DNA of 64,000 nt, from positions 4,002,501-4,066,500 of the forward strand of contig NZ_CP022372.1 in assembly GCF_002220095.1 (NCBI RefSeq). Direction: 5' to 3'. Source of the stretch: Bosea sp. AS-1. GTDB lineage: Bacteria; Pseudomonadota; Alphaproteobacteria; Rhizobiales; Beijerinckiaceae. This document shows positions 53,999 through 62,550 of the stretch, piece by piece (the first letter of the stretch is position 1; each line of letters opens with the position of its first letter). The notes beneath the pieces were generated by a model. It saw only the letters and a list, made by a program, of their open reading frames with translations. It searched no databases and was not told where the DNA came from. Both the position numbers and the translations under genes were made by a program.

Positions 53999-54508
53999 TC
54001 AACCTTGCAAATCACGGCGCATGTAGCGGGCGGCATCGTCGTAGCTTGCGAGCTTGCGATCAAGCGCGGGGTCATGCACCGCGTGAAAACCCTGCCGCTG
54101 CCAGAAGCCGGTCGAATCGTTGACCGCAACCAGCGCCAGGCTGGAACAACCTCTCCGCACAGCCTCGCCGGCAATCCAGGCAATGATGTGCCCGGCTGAA
54201 CCTGTGCCCCTGCCCTGCGGCAGCAGCGCGAGGTCATGGATGTACCAGTTCACGGTGCCGGGCGGGATGGCGCCGAGCAGCGAATTCAGGGCCGGGACCG
54301 CTCCCGCCGGCCAGGGATGGCTGACGAGATAGCCGAGCAGCGCGCCCGCCAGATCTGCCAGCACATGGCAGCCGGCTGGCGCGAGGCGCAGCCTTTCGGC
54401 GAAGACGGCCTCGTCTTCCGGGTAGTCGGGATGCACGACGGCCGCGATCTCCATCACGGCCGGAAGATCGGCCGGCGCCATCCGGCGCCAGGCCATTTCA
54501 CGCGTCAT
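53999..54508 (-). CDS. GNAT family N-acetyltransferase
   Basis: The 169-residue protein has the GNAT acetyl-CoA loop in LLPQGRGTGSAGHII (QxxGxG type) and the closing VNDSTGFWQRQGF pattern. It could acetylate an amino acid or amine handled by the operon; the substrate is unknown. It starts 7 bp after the amidohydrolase stop and precedes the RidA gene by 36 bp. Confidence 0.88.
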   Translation of the reverse strand: MTREMAWRRMAPADLPAVMEIAAVVHPDYPEDEAVFAERLRLAPAGCHVLADLAGALLGYLVSHPWPAGAVPALNSLLGAIPPGTVNWYIHDLALLPQGRGTGSAGHIIAWIAGEAVRRGCSSLALVAVNDSTGFWQRQGFHAVHDPALDRKLASYDDAARYMRRDLQG

Positions 54509-54515
54509 GAAGCGC

Positions 54516-55679
54516 TCAAGCCGCGACCTTCGGGAACTTGCTGGTCCGCTTCGGATGCCACCACTTGCCCTTGAGCACGACGCCCTCGGAGACGAACTTC
54601 CTGTCGCCGATCAGATGCTCGCCGACGACGTCGACATAGTCGAACTTGCCTTCCTTGACCGTCAGGATCGTCGCGTCGCCGAGCGAACCGACCTTGAGCG
54701 AGCCGTATTCCGGACGCTTCAGCGCCATGGCGGCGTTCACCGTCGAGGCGGCGATGACGTTGTTCAGGCTCATGCCCATGCACAGGAACTTCGACATGGT
54801 GGTGACCTGATCGAAGGCGGGGCCGTCGATGCAGAGCTTGTGCACGTCCGAGGAGATCACGTCCGGCTCGAAGCCGTTGGCCAGCATGGCGCGGGTGGTC
54901 TTGAAGGAGAACGAGCCCTTGCCGTGGCCGATGTCGAAGATCACGCCCCGCTTGCGGGCGGCGAGCACCTCCGGCTTCACCGTGCCCTGCGCGGTCGCCG
55001 GCGCATTCGGGAAGGGGCGGAAGGCGTGCGTCAGCACGTCGCCCGGCCGCAGCATGCCGATGACTTCCTCATAGGACGGTGGCGGGTGGTCGATATGGCA
55101 CATCAGAGGCATGCCGACCTCGTCGGCGACCTGCAGCGCGATGTTGAGCGGCTTGGTGCCCTGATCGCCCGAGGCGTGCAGGCCGACGCGGACCTTGATG
55201 CCGACGATGTAATCGCGGTTCTTGTCGGCGACCTCGGCGCAGTCGATCGGGTTCATCATGCGCATATCGCCGCTCTCGCCGACCATGACGCGATGATCGA
55301 AGCCATAGATGCCGGCATGCGAGACATGGAGATAGGCGAGGATGCGTGCCTGGCTCGGCTCGATGACGTGCTTGCGGAAGCCCGCCCAGTTGCCGGGGCC
55401 GGCCGAGCCGGTATCGACCGAGGTGGTGACGCCGGAGAGCCGGCAGAACTCGTCGGCGTCGATGCCGAGCGAGGTGCCGCCCCAGTAGACATGGGTGTGC
55501 AGGTCGATCAGGCCGGGCGTGACGATATAGCCGGAGACATCCCGGATCTCCTTGGCGCCCTTCAGGTCCTTGCCGAAGCCGGAGACCTTGCCGTCGGTAA
55601 AGGCGACATCGATGACGCCGTCGTGCTTCTGGGACGGGTCGATGACGCGTCCGCCTTTGAGGATGATGTCGTGGGTCAT
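54516..55679 (-). CDS. Amidohydrolase/deacetylase family metallohydrolase
   Basis: The 387-residue protein is a dinuclear amidohydrolase: DLHTHVYWG gives the HxH pair, IVGIKVRVG the lysine expected to be carboxylated, MCHIDHPP and LTHAFRPF the next histidines, and ISSDVHKLC the late aspartate. It resembles the group that deacetylates or dehydrates N-acyl amino acids, alongside dihydroorotases. Neighbouring D-carbamoylase and D-amino-acid enzymes suggest an N-substituted amino acid as substrate. Confidence 0.88.
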   Translation of the reverse strand: MTHDIILKGGRVIDPSQKHDGVIDVAFTDGKVSGFGKDLKGAKEIRDVSGYIVTPGLIDLHTHVYWGGTSLGIDADEFCRLSGVTTSVDTGSAGPGNWAGFRKHVIEPSQARILAYLHVSHAGIYGFDHRVMVGESGDMRMMNPIDCAEVADKNRDYIVGIKVRVGLHASGDQGTKPLNIALQVADEVGMPLMCHIDHPPPSYEEVIGMLRPGDVLTHAFRPFPNAPATAQGTVKPEVLAARKRGVIFDIGHGKGSFSFKTTRAMLANGFEPDVISSDVHKLCIDGPAFDQVTTMSKFLCMGMSLNNVIAASTVNAAMALKRPEYGSLKVGSLGDATILTVKEGKFDYVDVVGEHLIGDRKFVSEGVVLKGKWWHPKRTSKFPKVAA

Positions 55680-55729
55680 CGAAAACTACTCCGCAGGCCA
55701 ATCAGCAAGACGACGGCGGCGCCGCTCAG

Positions 55730-56308
55730 TCAGAAGGAGGAAGCCGGCCCCTGTCGCACGATAGAGAAGGCGCGCCCGAAATACAGATGCAATTCGGGAA
55801 TGAAGAGTTGCGAAATCGTCGGGTCCTGGATCGGCGTGTATTTCGCGCTGCCGTCGCGATCGTCATGCTTCTTGTTCTTGAGATAGGCCGTCAGCCCGCG
55901 CCCGCGGAAGGCGTCGAGCCGGTCGATGAGCTGGGCGACCACGACCACGCCGCAATCGCCCCATTCATAAGGGATCGCGAGATAGAGCTTGGCCGCATAG
56001 CTTAGCGGCGCCTCGCCGATGTTGCGTGCATAGCGCGTCATGGTCGCCGAGGCGCTGGCGGTCGTCCGAACCTTGGTGAAAACCTCGTGATCCGTCCACC
56101 AGCCGCCGGCGGAGGCGCGCTGCGGATCCTGGGCGAAGCGGTTCGAATCGCAGAATCGATAATAGTTCTGGCCGACGCTGAGATGCACCCGCTGGACATG
56201 AGACATCCCGCCGTTCTGCCCACGCGCGGAGAAGCCGCGGGCCTCCTGCTCGCAGGCCGTAAGCTTCGGCGGGAAAAAGCAATTCACATTCAACGGATCG
56301 GGCGACAC
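55730..56308 (-). CDS. Unknown protein embedded in the D-carbamoylase operon
   Basis: I do not recognise this 192-residue protein. It has an unusual N-terminus (SPDPLNVNCFFPPKLTACEQ) and a tyrosine/tryptophan-rich centre (GQNYYRFCDSNRFA; GGWWTDHEVFTK). A soluble C-terminal half includes IPYEWGDCGVVVVAQLIDRL. There is no signal or membrane segment. The start is GTG at 56308, with the ribosome site GGAAGGA formed by the last codons of the nitrilase gene four bases upstream, so the two are translationally linked. It is probably a real gene because it has an open frame, a good ribosome site and an operon position. ATG 56206 is an alternative start. Confidence 0.7.
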   Translation of the reverse strand: MSPDPLNVNCFFPPKLTACEQEARGFSARGQNGGMSHVQRVHLSVGQNYYRFCDSNRFAQDPQRASAGGWWTDHEVFTKVRTTASASATMTRYARNIGEAPLSYAAKLYLAIPYEWGDCGVVVVAQLIDRLDAFRGRGLTAYLKNKKHDDRDGSAKYTPIQDPTISQLFIPELHLYFGRAFSIVRQGPASSF

Positions 56309-56312
56309 GGGC

Positions 56313-57254
56313 TTATCCTTCCAAGAGTGGCCCTGCCCCCTTGCGCTCGACGATCAGCCCATAGGCCTGCGGCTCGCGATGTTTCGCGAAGTTGAAGGTC
56401 GAGGCCTTGTAGCTCTTGCCGAGGTCCATGTCGCAACGGGCGATGATGAGTTCATCGCCTTCCGTCACAGCCTGCGCCACGACCTCGCCGGTCGGGGCGA
56501 TGATGCAGGAGCCGCCGATCTGGTCGACCCCGGCCTCCGGCCCCGCCTTGGCGACGCCGACGACCCAGGTGGCGTTCTGATAGGCGCCGGCCTGCATCAC
56601 GAGCTGATTATGGAAGTTTCCGAGGCGGTCATGGTCGGGCGCGGGCGGGTTGTGCTTCGGCGTGTTGTAGCCAAGCACGATCAGCTCCACGTCCTGCAAA
56701 CCCATGACGCGGTAACTTTCGGGCCAGCGCCGGTCATTGCAGATCATCATGCCGATATTGGCGTCCATCGTACGCCAGACCGGCCAGCCGAGATTGCCAG
56801 TCTCGAAATAGCGCTTCTCGAGATTCTGGAACGGTGCGTCGGGCCGGTGCTCGGGATGGCCGGGCAGATGGATCTTGCGATACTTGCCGACGATCGTGCC
56901 GCTCTTGTCCACCAGGATCGCGGTGTTGAAGCGGCGCTTGCGCCCCTCCTCATGGGCGAGTTCGCAAAAGCCCAGATGAAAGCCGATGCCGAGGCGCCTG
57001 CTCTCCTCGAAAAGCGGCGCTGTCTCGTTCGAGGGCATCGCAGCCTCGAAGTAGGAGTCGATCTCGGCCTCGTCGTCGATCCACCAATGCGGGAAGAAGG
57101 CGGTCAGCGCCGCCTCCGGATAGACCACGAGATCGACGCCGTGCTCCTTGGCCTGTCGCATCAGCGCGATCATCCGCGCCACGGCCGAAGCCCGGTTCTC
57201 GCTGCGCTGGATCGGACCGAGCTGGGCGGCGGCGACGGTCAGGATTCGGCTCAC
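56313..57254 (-). CDS. N-carbamoyl-D-amino acid hydrolase (nitrilase family)
   Basis: The 313-residue enzyme carries the nitrilase triad E47 (YPEAAL), K127 (KYRKIHLPG) and C172 (ICNDRRWPE), with numbering and text matching the Agrobacterium D-carbamoylase. It hydrolyses N-carbamoyl-D-amino acids to D-amino acids, CO2 and ammonia, the second step of hydantoin breakdown. It is cytoplasmic and follows the DppC-like gene. No hydantoinase is seen in the window. Confidence 0.92.
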   Translation of the reverse strand: MSRILTVAAAQLGPIQRSENRASAVARMIALMRQAKEHGVDLVVYPEAALTAFFPHWWIDDEAEIDSYFEAAMPSNETAPLFEESRRLGIGFHLGFCELAHEEGRKRRFNTAILVDKSGTIVGKYRKIHLPGHPEHRPDAPFQNLEKRYFETGNLGWPVWRTMDANIGMMICNDRRWPESYRVMGLQDVELIVLGYNTPKHNPPAPDHDRLGNFHNQLVMQAGAYQNATWVVGVAKAGPEAGVDQIGGSCIIAPTGEVVAQAVTEGDELIIARCDMDLGKSYKASTFNFAKHREPQAYGLIVERKGAGPLLEG

Positions 57255-57335
57255 GGCGGGATGCTCCGGGGAAGATTCGAGATGGAAGGACGGGCCGGCA
57301 CCTCAGACGCCGGCCCGGATGTGCGAGCGCTGGCG

Positions 57336-58241
57336 TCAGAGCCGCTTGGCGACGCGCGGGTCGAGCGAGTCGCGCAGGCCGTCGCCGAGCAGGTTCACCG
57401 CCAGGACGGTGATCGAGAGGAACACCGCCGGGAACAGGATGATGTGCGGCTTCACCTGCCAGAGCGCCCGCCCCTCGGCCATGATGTTGCCCCAGGACGG
57501 AGTCGCAGGCGGCACACCGGCGCCGATGAAGGAGAGGATCGCCTCGACGATCATGGCGCTGGCGCAGATGTAGGTCGCCTGCACGCTCATCGGTGCAAAA
57601 GTGTTGGGCAGGATATGCCGCCAGATGATGCGCGGCGCCTTTGCGCCATTGGCCACCGCCGCCTCGACATAGGGCTGCTCGCGCAGGGACAGCACGACAC
57701 CGCGGACGAGCCGCGCGACGCGGGGGATTTCGGCGATGGTGATGGCGACGATGACGTTGCCGATCGAGCCGCGGGTCAGCGCCATCAGGGCGATGGCGAG
57801 CAGGATCGGCGGAATCGACATCCATCCGTCGATGATGCGCATGATAATCCCGTCGGCCCAGCGCATGAAGCCGGCGAACAGGCCGATGGCGAGCCCGATG
57901 GCCGAGGACAGGATCGCCACGCTGAAGCCGACGAGCAGCGAGACGCGCGCGCCGTAGATCACACGCGAATAGACGTCACGGCCGAGCATGTCGGTGCCGA
58001 ACCAGTAGAGCTCGGAGGGCACCCGCGTGCGCCGTGCCGGCGAGATCGCCGTCGGGTCGACCGTGCCGAGGAACCCGGCGAAGACCGCGATCAGCCCCAT
58101 GAGGACGAGCAGGCCGCCGCCGATCGCGACGGAGGGGTGGCGGCGCAGATAGCGGCCGAAGCGGACGAGCCGGCTGGCTTCGACGGCCTGTGCGGAAGCG
58201 GCTGGGGCGGCAGCCGCCGCGATGGAGGGTTGAGCGGTCAA
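57336..58241 (-). CDS. Dipeptide-type ABC permease (DppC-like)
   Basis: The 301-residue permease has the DppC block YWFGTDMLGRDVYSRVIYG and coupling loop VEAAVANGAKAPRIIWRH. The start is TTG at 58241, overlapping the stop of the upstream permease gene (TTGA), with a GAGGAT ribosome site. No downstream ATG would preserve the N-terminal membrane segment. It is partner to the DppB-like protein below. Confidence 0.9.
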   Translation of the reverse strand: MTAQPSIAAAAAPAASAQAVEASRLVRFGRYLRRHPSVAIGGGLLVLMGLIAVFAGFLGTVDPTAISPARRTRVPSELYWFGTDMLGRDVYSRVIYGARVSLLVGFSVAILSSAIGLAIGLFAGFMRWADGIIMRIIDGWMSIPPILLAIALMALTRGSIGNVIVAITIAEIPRVARLVRGVVLSLREQPYVEAAVANGAKAPRIIWRHILPNTFAPMSVQATYICASAMIVEAILSFIGAGVPPATPSWGNIMAEGRALWQVKPHIILFPAVFLSITVLAVNLLGDGLRDSLDPRVAKRL

Positions 58242-59179
58242 TAGCGGATCCTCGGGTCGACGAGCGTGTAGGTCAGGTCGATCAGCAGGTTCACCAGCAC
58301 GTAGACCAGGCTGAACATCAGCACGACGCCCTGGATGACGGGGTAGTCGCGCCGCAGGATGGCATCGACGGTGAGCCGGCCGAGGCCGGGAATCGCGAAG
58401 ACGCTCTCGGTGACGACGGCGCCGCCGATCAGCAGTGCGATGCCGATGCCGATGATAGTAACGATCGGCACGGCCGCGTTCTTGAGCGAATGCAGGAAGA
58501 GCACGTCCTTCTGCGTCACGCCCTTGGCATTGGCGGTGCGAACGTAATCCTGCTGCAGCACCTCGAGCATGGTGGCGCGGGTGATGCGCGCGATCAGCGC
58601 GACATAGACCAGCCCCAGCGTCACTGTCGGCAGGATCAGGTTCCTGAACCAGGGCCAGATGCCGTCTGCGAGCGGCGTGTAGCCCTGGACCGGCAGCCAG
58701 TCGAGCTTCAGCGCGAAGATCCAGGCGAGGAGGTAGCCGACGACGAAGACCGGCACGGAAAAGCCGAGCACGGCGAAGGCCATCGCGCTCTTGTCGACCC
58801 AGGTGCCGGCCTTCCAGGCTGCGATCACGCCCATGGGCACGGCGATCACCACCGCGAAGATCAGAGTCAGCACCATCAGCGACACGGTCGGCTCGATGCG
58901 TTGGGCGATGAGCTGCGTCACCGGCAGGTTGGTGAAGATCGAGGTTCCGAGGTCACCCTGCAGGATCCGCCACGACCATTCGCCGAAGCGGATGAGGTAG
59001 GGCCGGTCGAGCCCCAGGCTCTCGCGAATACGCAGCACATCGGCCGGCGAGGCCTGGTCGCCGGCGATGATCGCCGCCGGGTCGCCCGGGGCGATGTAGA
59101 GCAGGGAGAACACGAACAGCGCAACGAGCGCCATCACCGGGATGGTCGCGACGATGCGTCTGACGATGAATGCAAGCAT
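58238..59179 (-). CDS. Dipeptide-type ABC permease (DppB-like)
   Basis: The 313-residue permease has six helices, an N-terminal FIVRRIVATIPVMALVALFV segment and the coupling loop YVRTANAKGVTQKDVLFLH. The start at 59179 (MLAFIVRR) is clear; the frame is open to 59308 without homology. The 136-bp gap to the binding-protein gene contains no obvious terminator, so one transcript is likely. Confidence 0.93.
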   Translation of the reverse strand: MLAFIVRRIVATIPVMALVALFVFSLLYIAPGDPAAIIAGDQASPADVLRIRESLGLDRPYLIRFGEWSWRILQGDLGTSIFTNLPVTQLIAQRIEPTVSLMVLTLIFAVVIAVPMGVIAAWKAGTWVDKSAMAFAVLGFSVPVFVVGYLLAWIFALKLDWLPVQGYTPLADGIWPWFRNLILPTVTLGLVYVALIARITRATMLEVLQQDYVRTANAKGVTQKDVLFLHSLKNAAVPIVTIIGIGIALLIGGAVVTESVFAIPGLGRLTVDAILRRDYPVIQGVVLMFSLVYVLVNLLIDLTYTLVDPRIRY

Positions 59180-59315
59180 GGAGCCGTCCGAACCTCGTTC
59201 AAATCTGAGCGGGTGCCGCGGCCGAAGCAGATATTCCGGTCGCGGCAATGCGAAGTGCCGGAGCCAATGGCTCCGCGGGCGCGGGAGCAGCCGAGCCGCC
59301 CCGTGCAATCATCGG

Positions 59316-60914
59316 TCAGGCTTTCGAAACTCCCCAGAAGAACGGCAACGGGCCGGACACCACGCCGGTGACGTTCTTCCGCCAGGCCTGATAGTTGAGA
59401 TAGAAGCCGGTCGGCGCATAGACGACGTTCTCGACCGCAGCCTTGTTGAGCCGCCCGAGCGCGGCCTTTTCCTCGGCAAGGTCCTTGGCGGCGAACCAGT
59501 TCGTCACCTCGGTCTCGACCGCCGGCACGTCCGGCCAGCCGAACCACGCCTTGTCGCCATTGGCGCGGATCGCGGTGTAGGCGGCCGGATTGATGCAGTC
59601 GGCACCGGCGTGCCAGGTGTGGAACATGCTCCAGCCCCCCTGCCCCGGCGGGGTCTTCTGGGCGCGGCGCGCGCCGACCGTGCCCCAGTCGGTGGCGACG
59701 AAATCGACATTCATGCCGATGCTCTTCAGCAATTCGGCGGTGACGTCGCCCATCGACTTGGTCGCCGCCATGTCCTGCGCCACCACGCAGACGACCGGCT
59801 CGCCCTTGTAGCCGGATTCGGCGAGGAGCTTCTTGGCGGCGGCGACGTTGTGCGCCTTCATCATGGCGCCGCCCTCTTCCGTGTAGAGCGGGGTGCCGGG
59901 AGTGAAGAAGCCACCGAGCTGCTTCCAGAGCTTGTCGTCGTCGCCGACGACGGCGCGCATGTAGTCCTCCTGGTTCAGCGCGGTCATCACCGCCTGACGC
60001 ACCTTCACATTGTTGAAGGGCGGGAAGAGGTGGTTCATGCGGAAGGCGCCGATATTGCCGAGCGGATCGCCGATATCGACGTTGATACTGGCATTGCCCT
60101 TGAGCACGGGAATGAGGTCGGCGAGCGGCGTCTCCCACCAGTCGACCTCGCCGTTCTGCAAGGCCGCCGCCGCCGTCGCGGGATCGGGCATGATCACCCA
60201 TTCGACCCGGTCGAGCAGGATGTTCTTGCCGCCGGCGAGCCAGTCCGCCTTCTCCGAGCGCGGAACATAGTCGGCGAACTTCTCGAACACCGCCTTGGCG
60301 CCGGGCACCCATTCGCTCTTGGCGAATTTCATCGGGCCGGAGCCGACATATTCGGTGATCTGCTGGAAGGGATCGGTCTTGGCGATGCGCTCCGGCATGA
60401 TGAAGGAGCAGGGCGCGTTGTTCTTGGCGAGCGCCAGCAGCATCTTCGGGAAGGGCTGCTTGAGCTGCCATTTCCAGCTGCGATCGTCGATCGCCGAGAG
60501 CTCGTTCTCGATCGCCTTGATCATCAGGCCCATCGGGTCGCGGGCCTGCCAGCGCTTCAGGCTCTGGACCACGTCCTTGGCGAGCACCGGGGTGCCGTCA
60601 TGGAATTTCAGGCCCTGCCGCAGCTTGAAGGTCCAGGTCAAACCGTCGGCGGAGACCTCCTCGGCCTCGACCATCTGGCGCTGCGGCTGGAACTTCGAGT
60701 CGATCCCGTAAAGCGTGTCCCAGACCAGCGCCGCGGCATTGCGGACAACATATTGCGTGCCCCAGATGGGGTCGAAATTGGCGAGATTGGCTTGCGGCAC
60801 GAAGCGCAAGGTCTTGGCCGAGCCCTGCGCAATGGCCGGCATCGCCAGCCCCCCGGCCGCGGCGACGACGCCGGCACCGGTCGCGGATTTCAAAAACGTC
60901 CTGCGATCCATCAT
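59316..60914 (-). CDS. ABC transporter substrate-binding protein, family 5 (Tat-exported)
   Basis: The 532-residue periplasmic protein begins with a twin-arginine signal (DRRTFLKSATGAG) ending AIAQG, then the family-5 blocks NLANFDPIWGTQYV and GLTWTFKLRQGLKFHDG. It leads the nine-gene run with two permeases and D-carbamoylase, so it may bind N-carbamoyl amino acids or dipeptide-like compounds. ATPase subunits are not encoded nearby. The start may be the second ATG (MDRRTF). Confidence 0.92.
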   Translation of the reverse strand: MMDRRTFLKSATGAGVVAAAGGLAMPAIAQGSAKTLRFVPQANLANFDPIWGTQYVVRNAAALVWDTLYGIDSKFQPQRQMVEAEEVSADGLTWTFKLRQGLKFHDGTPVLAKDVVQSLKRWQARDPMGLMIKAIENELSAIDDRSWKWQLKQPFPKMLLALAKNNAPCSFIMPERIAKTDPFQQITEYVGSGPMKFAKSEWVPGAKAVFEKFADYVPRSEKADWLAGGKNILLDRVEWVIMPDPATAAAALQNGEVDWWETPLADLIPVLKGNASINVDIGDPLGNIGAFRMNHLFPPFNNVKVRQAVMTALNQEDYMRAVVGDDDKLWKQLGGFFTPGTPLYTEEGGAMMKAHNVAAAKKLLAESGYKGEPVVCVVAQDMAATKSMGDVTAELLKSIGMNVDFVATDWGTVGARRAQKTPPGQGGWSMFHTWHAGADCINPAAYTAIRANGDKAWFGWPDVPAVETEVTNWFAAKDLAEEKAALGRLNKAAVENVVYAPTGFYLNYQAWRKNVTGVVSGPLPFFWGVSKA

Positions 60915-61054
60915 TCACTCCCCTGAAGCGGCAGCCTCTGACGTGCGGCCTTGGCGCGAGTTTGGGCAGAAAAACCGTCCCTGACAACACGCCGAAACCG
61001 AGGATCCGAGGCGGCACAGAGGCCTGCAGAGTTCGTGCCAGTTCGCGCCGAAGC

Positions 61055-61081
61055 AAAAAAGGGCCGGAATATCCGACCCTT
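61055..61081 (-). terminator. Rho-independent terminator after the amidase gene (minus strand)
   Basis: On the minus transcript, positions 61081-61072 (AAGGGTCGGA) pair with 61068-61059 (TCCGGCCCTT) around a TAT loop, with one G-U pair, followed by six T residues (61060-61055). It lies 48 bp after the amidase stop and before the start region of the binding-protein gene, separating two operons. Confidence 0.82.
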
Positions 61082-61128
61082 GGCAGATCCCAACGCAACG
61101 GATGGGCCAGCGCTTAAAAAATCGGCGG

Positions 61129-62541
61129 CTAAATCGGTTTGACTGGCTGGTCGACACGCGCGAACGGTCTCGCCTGCTCGAAGGCGGCAGCGGCCCGCAA
61201 CACCAGCGCGTCGCGTCCGAAGGCTCCGACGATCTGCAGCCCTGCCGGCAAGCCGGCAGCGGTCAGCCCGCAGGGCACGGAGACGGCCGGCTGCTGGGTG
61301 ATGTTGAAGGGGTAGGTGAACGGCGTCCAGCGGGTCCAATCCTCACCGTAGGCGCCATGCTCGGGCGTGTTGCGGCCAACCGAAAACGCCGGCAACGGCA
61401 GGGCCGGCGTCAACAACAGGTCGTACCGGGCATGAAAGCGCGCCATCCGCAGCGCCAGCGCATTGCGCTGGTTGAGCAGCGCGTCGACATAGGTCGAAGC
61501 GGGAATGCGCTCGCCCTGCTCCGCCACCGCGACGAGGCCAGGGTCCATCCGCGCGCGACCGGCGGCATCGACATCACGCAAGGCCAGTGCCGCCCCCGAC
61601 GACCACAGCGTCATCAGCGTCTCGATCGGATCGGCGAAGCCGGGTTCGGCTTCCTCGACCGTCGCGCCGAGTTCGGCGAAGACCTGCGCCGCCGCGCTCG
61701 TCAATGCGGCAATCTCCGGATCGACAGGCACGTCGAGCCCGAGCTTCGGCGACCAGGCGACACGCAGCCCCTTCACGCCCCCTTTCAGGCCGTCGACATA
61801 ATCGGGCGGCCGGCTCGTCATCGCGGTCATGTCACGCTCATCGGGCTGGCCGATCACCTGCATCGCCAGCGCCGTATCGGTCACGGTGCGGGTCAGCGGG
61901 CCGAGATGGGCGAGGAAGCCCATGGTCGAGATCGGCCAGGCCGGCACGCGGCCATAGCTCGGCTTCAAGCCCACGACGCCGGTGAAGGCAGCCGGAATGC
62001 GGACCGAGCCGGCGCCGTCCGTGCCGATGTGAATGCAGCCGAGGTTGAGCGCAGCGCAGGACGCCGCACCCGACGACGAGCCCCCCGGCCCGGTGCCGAT
62101 GTTCCAGGGGTTGCGGGTGATGCCGCTGAGCGGCGAGTCGCCGACGCCCTTCCAGCCATATTCCGGCATGGCGGTCTTGCCGAGGAAGACGGTCCCGGCC
62201 TCGCGCAGGCGTGCTGTGGCCGGCGCATCGTCGGGAAAGGGCTCGTCGGAGGCGAGAGAGGTTCCGCGCCGCATCGGCCAGCCGGCGACGGCGATGTTGT
62301 CCTTGATCGTGACCGGCACACCGTCGAGCGGGCCGGTCGCTTCTCCCTTCAGCCAGCGTGCCTGCGAGGCCTCGGCCATGGCGAGCGTCGCCGCCTCGTC
62401 GCGATGGACGAAGGCGTTGATCTCGGGCTCGAAGCGTTCAATGCGAGCGAGCGCATCCTTCGTGACCTCGACGGGGGACAACGCCTTGCTGGCGTAGAGC
62501 GGGCCGAGTTCGGCGGCCGAGAGCGAAGCGATGGTCGTCAT
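61129..62541 (-). CDS. Amidase (amidase signature family)
   Basis: The 470-residue enzyme has the Ser-cisSer-Lys triad of the amidase signature family: K80 in TIKDNIA, S155 in GPGGSSSG and S179 in GTDGAGSVRIPA, the same S-S spacing of 24 residues as malonamidase E2. It hydrolyses a small amide or aryl acylamide; indole-acetamide or carbamoyl compounds are possible. It follows the M20 hydrolase by 9 bp and is probably co-transcribed. Confidence 0.92.
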   Translation of the reverse strand: MTTIASLSAAELGPLYASKALSPVEVTKDALARIERFEPEINAFVHRDEAATLAMAEASQARWLKGEATGPLDGVPVTIKDNIAVAGWPMRRGTSLASDEPFPDDAPATARLREAGTVFLGKTAMPEYGWKGVGDSPLSGITRNPWNIGTGPGGSSSGAASCAALNLGCIHIGTDGAGSVRIPAAFTGVVGLKPSYGRVPAWPISTMGFLAHLGPLTRTVTDTALAMQVIGQPDERDMTAMTSRPPDYVDGLKGGVKGLRVAWSPKLGLDVPVDPEIAALTSAAAQVFAELGATVEEAEPGFADPIETLMTLWSSGAALALRDVDAAGRARMDPGLVAVAEQGERIPASTYVDALLNQRNALALRMARFHARYDLLLTPALPLPAFSVGRNTPEHGAYGEDWTRWTPFTYPFNITQQPAVSVPCGLTAAGLPAGLQIVGAFGRDALVLRAAAAFEQARPFARVDQPVKPI

Positions 62542-62550
62542 GGCAGGTCC

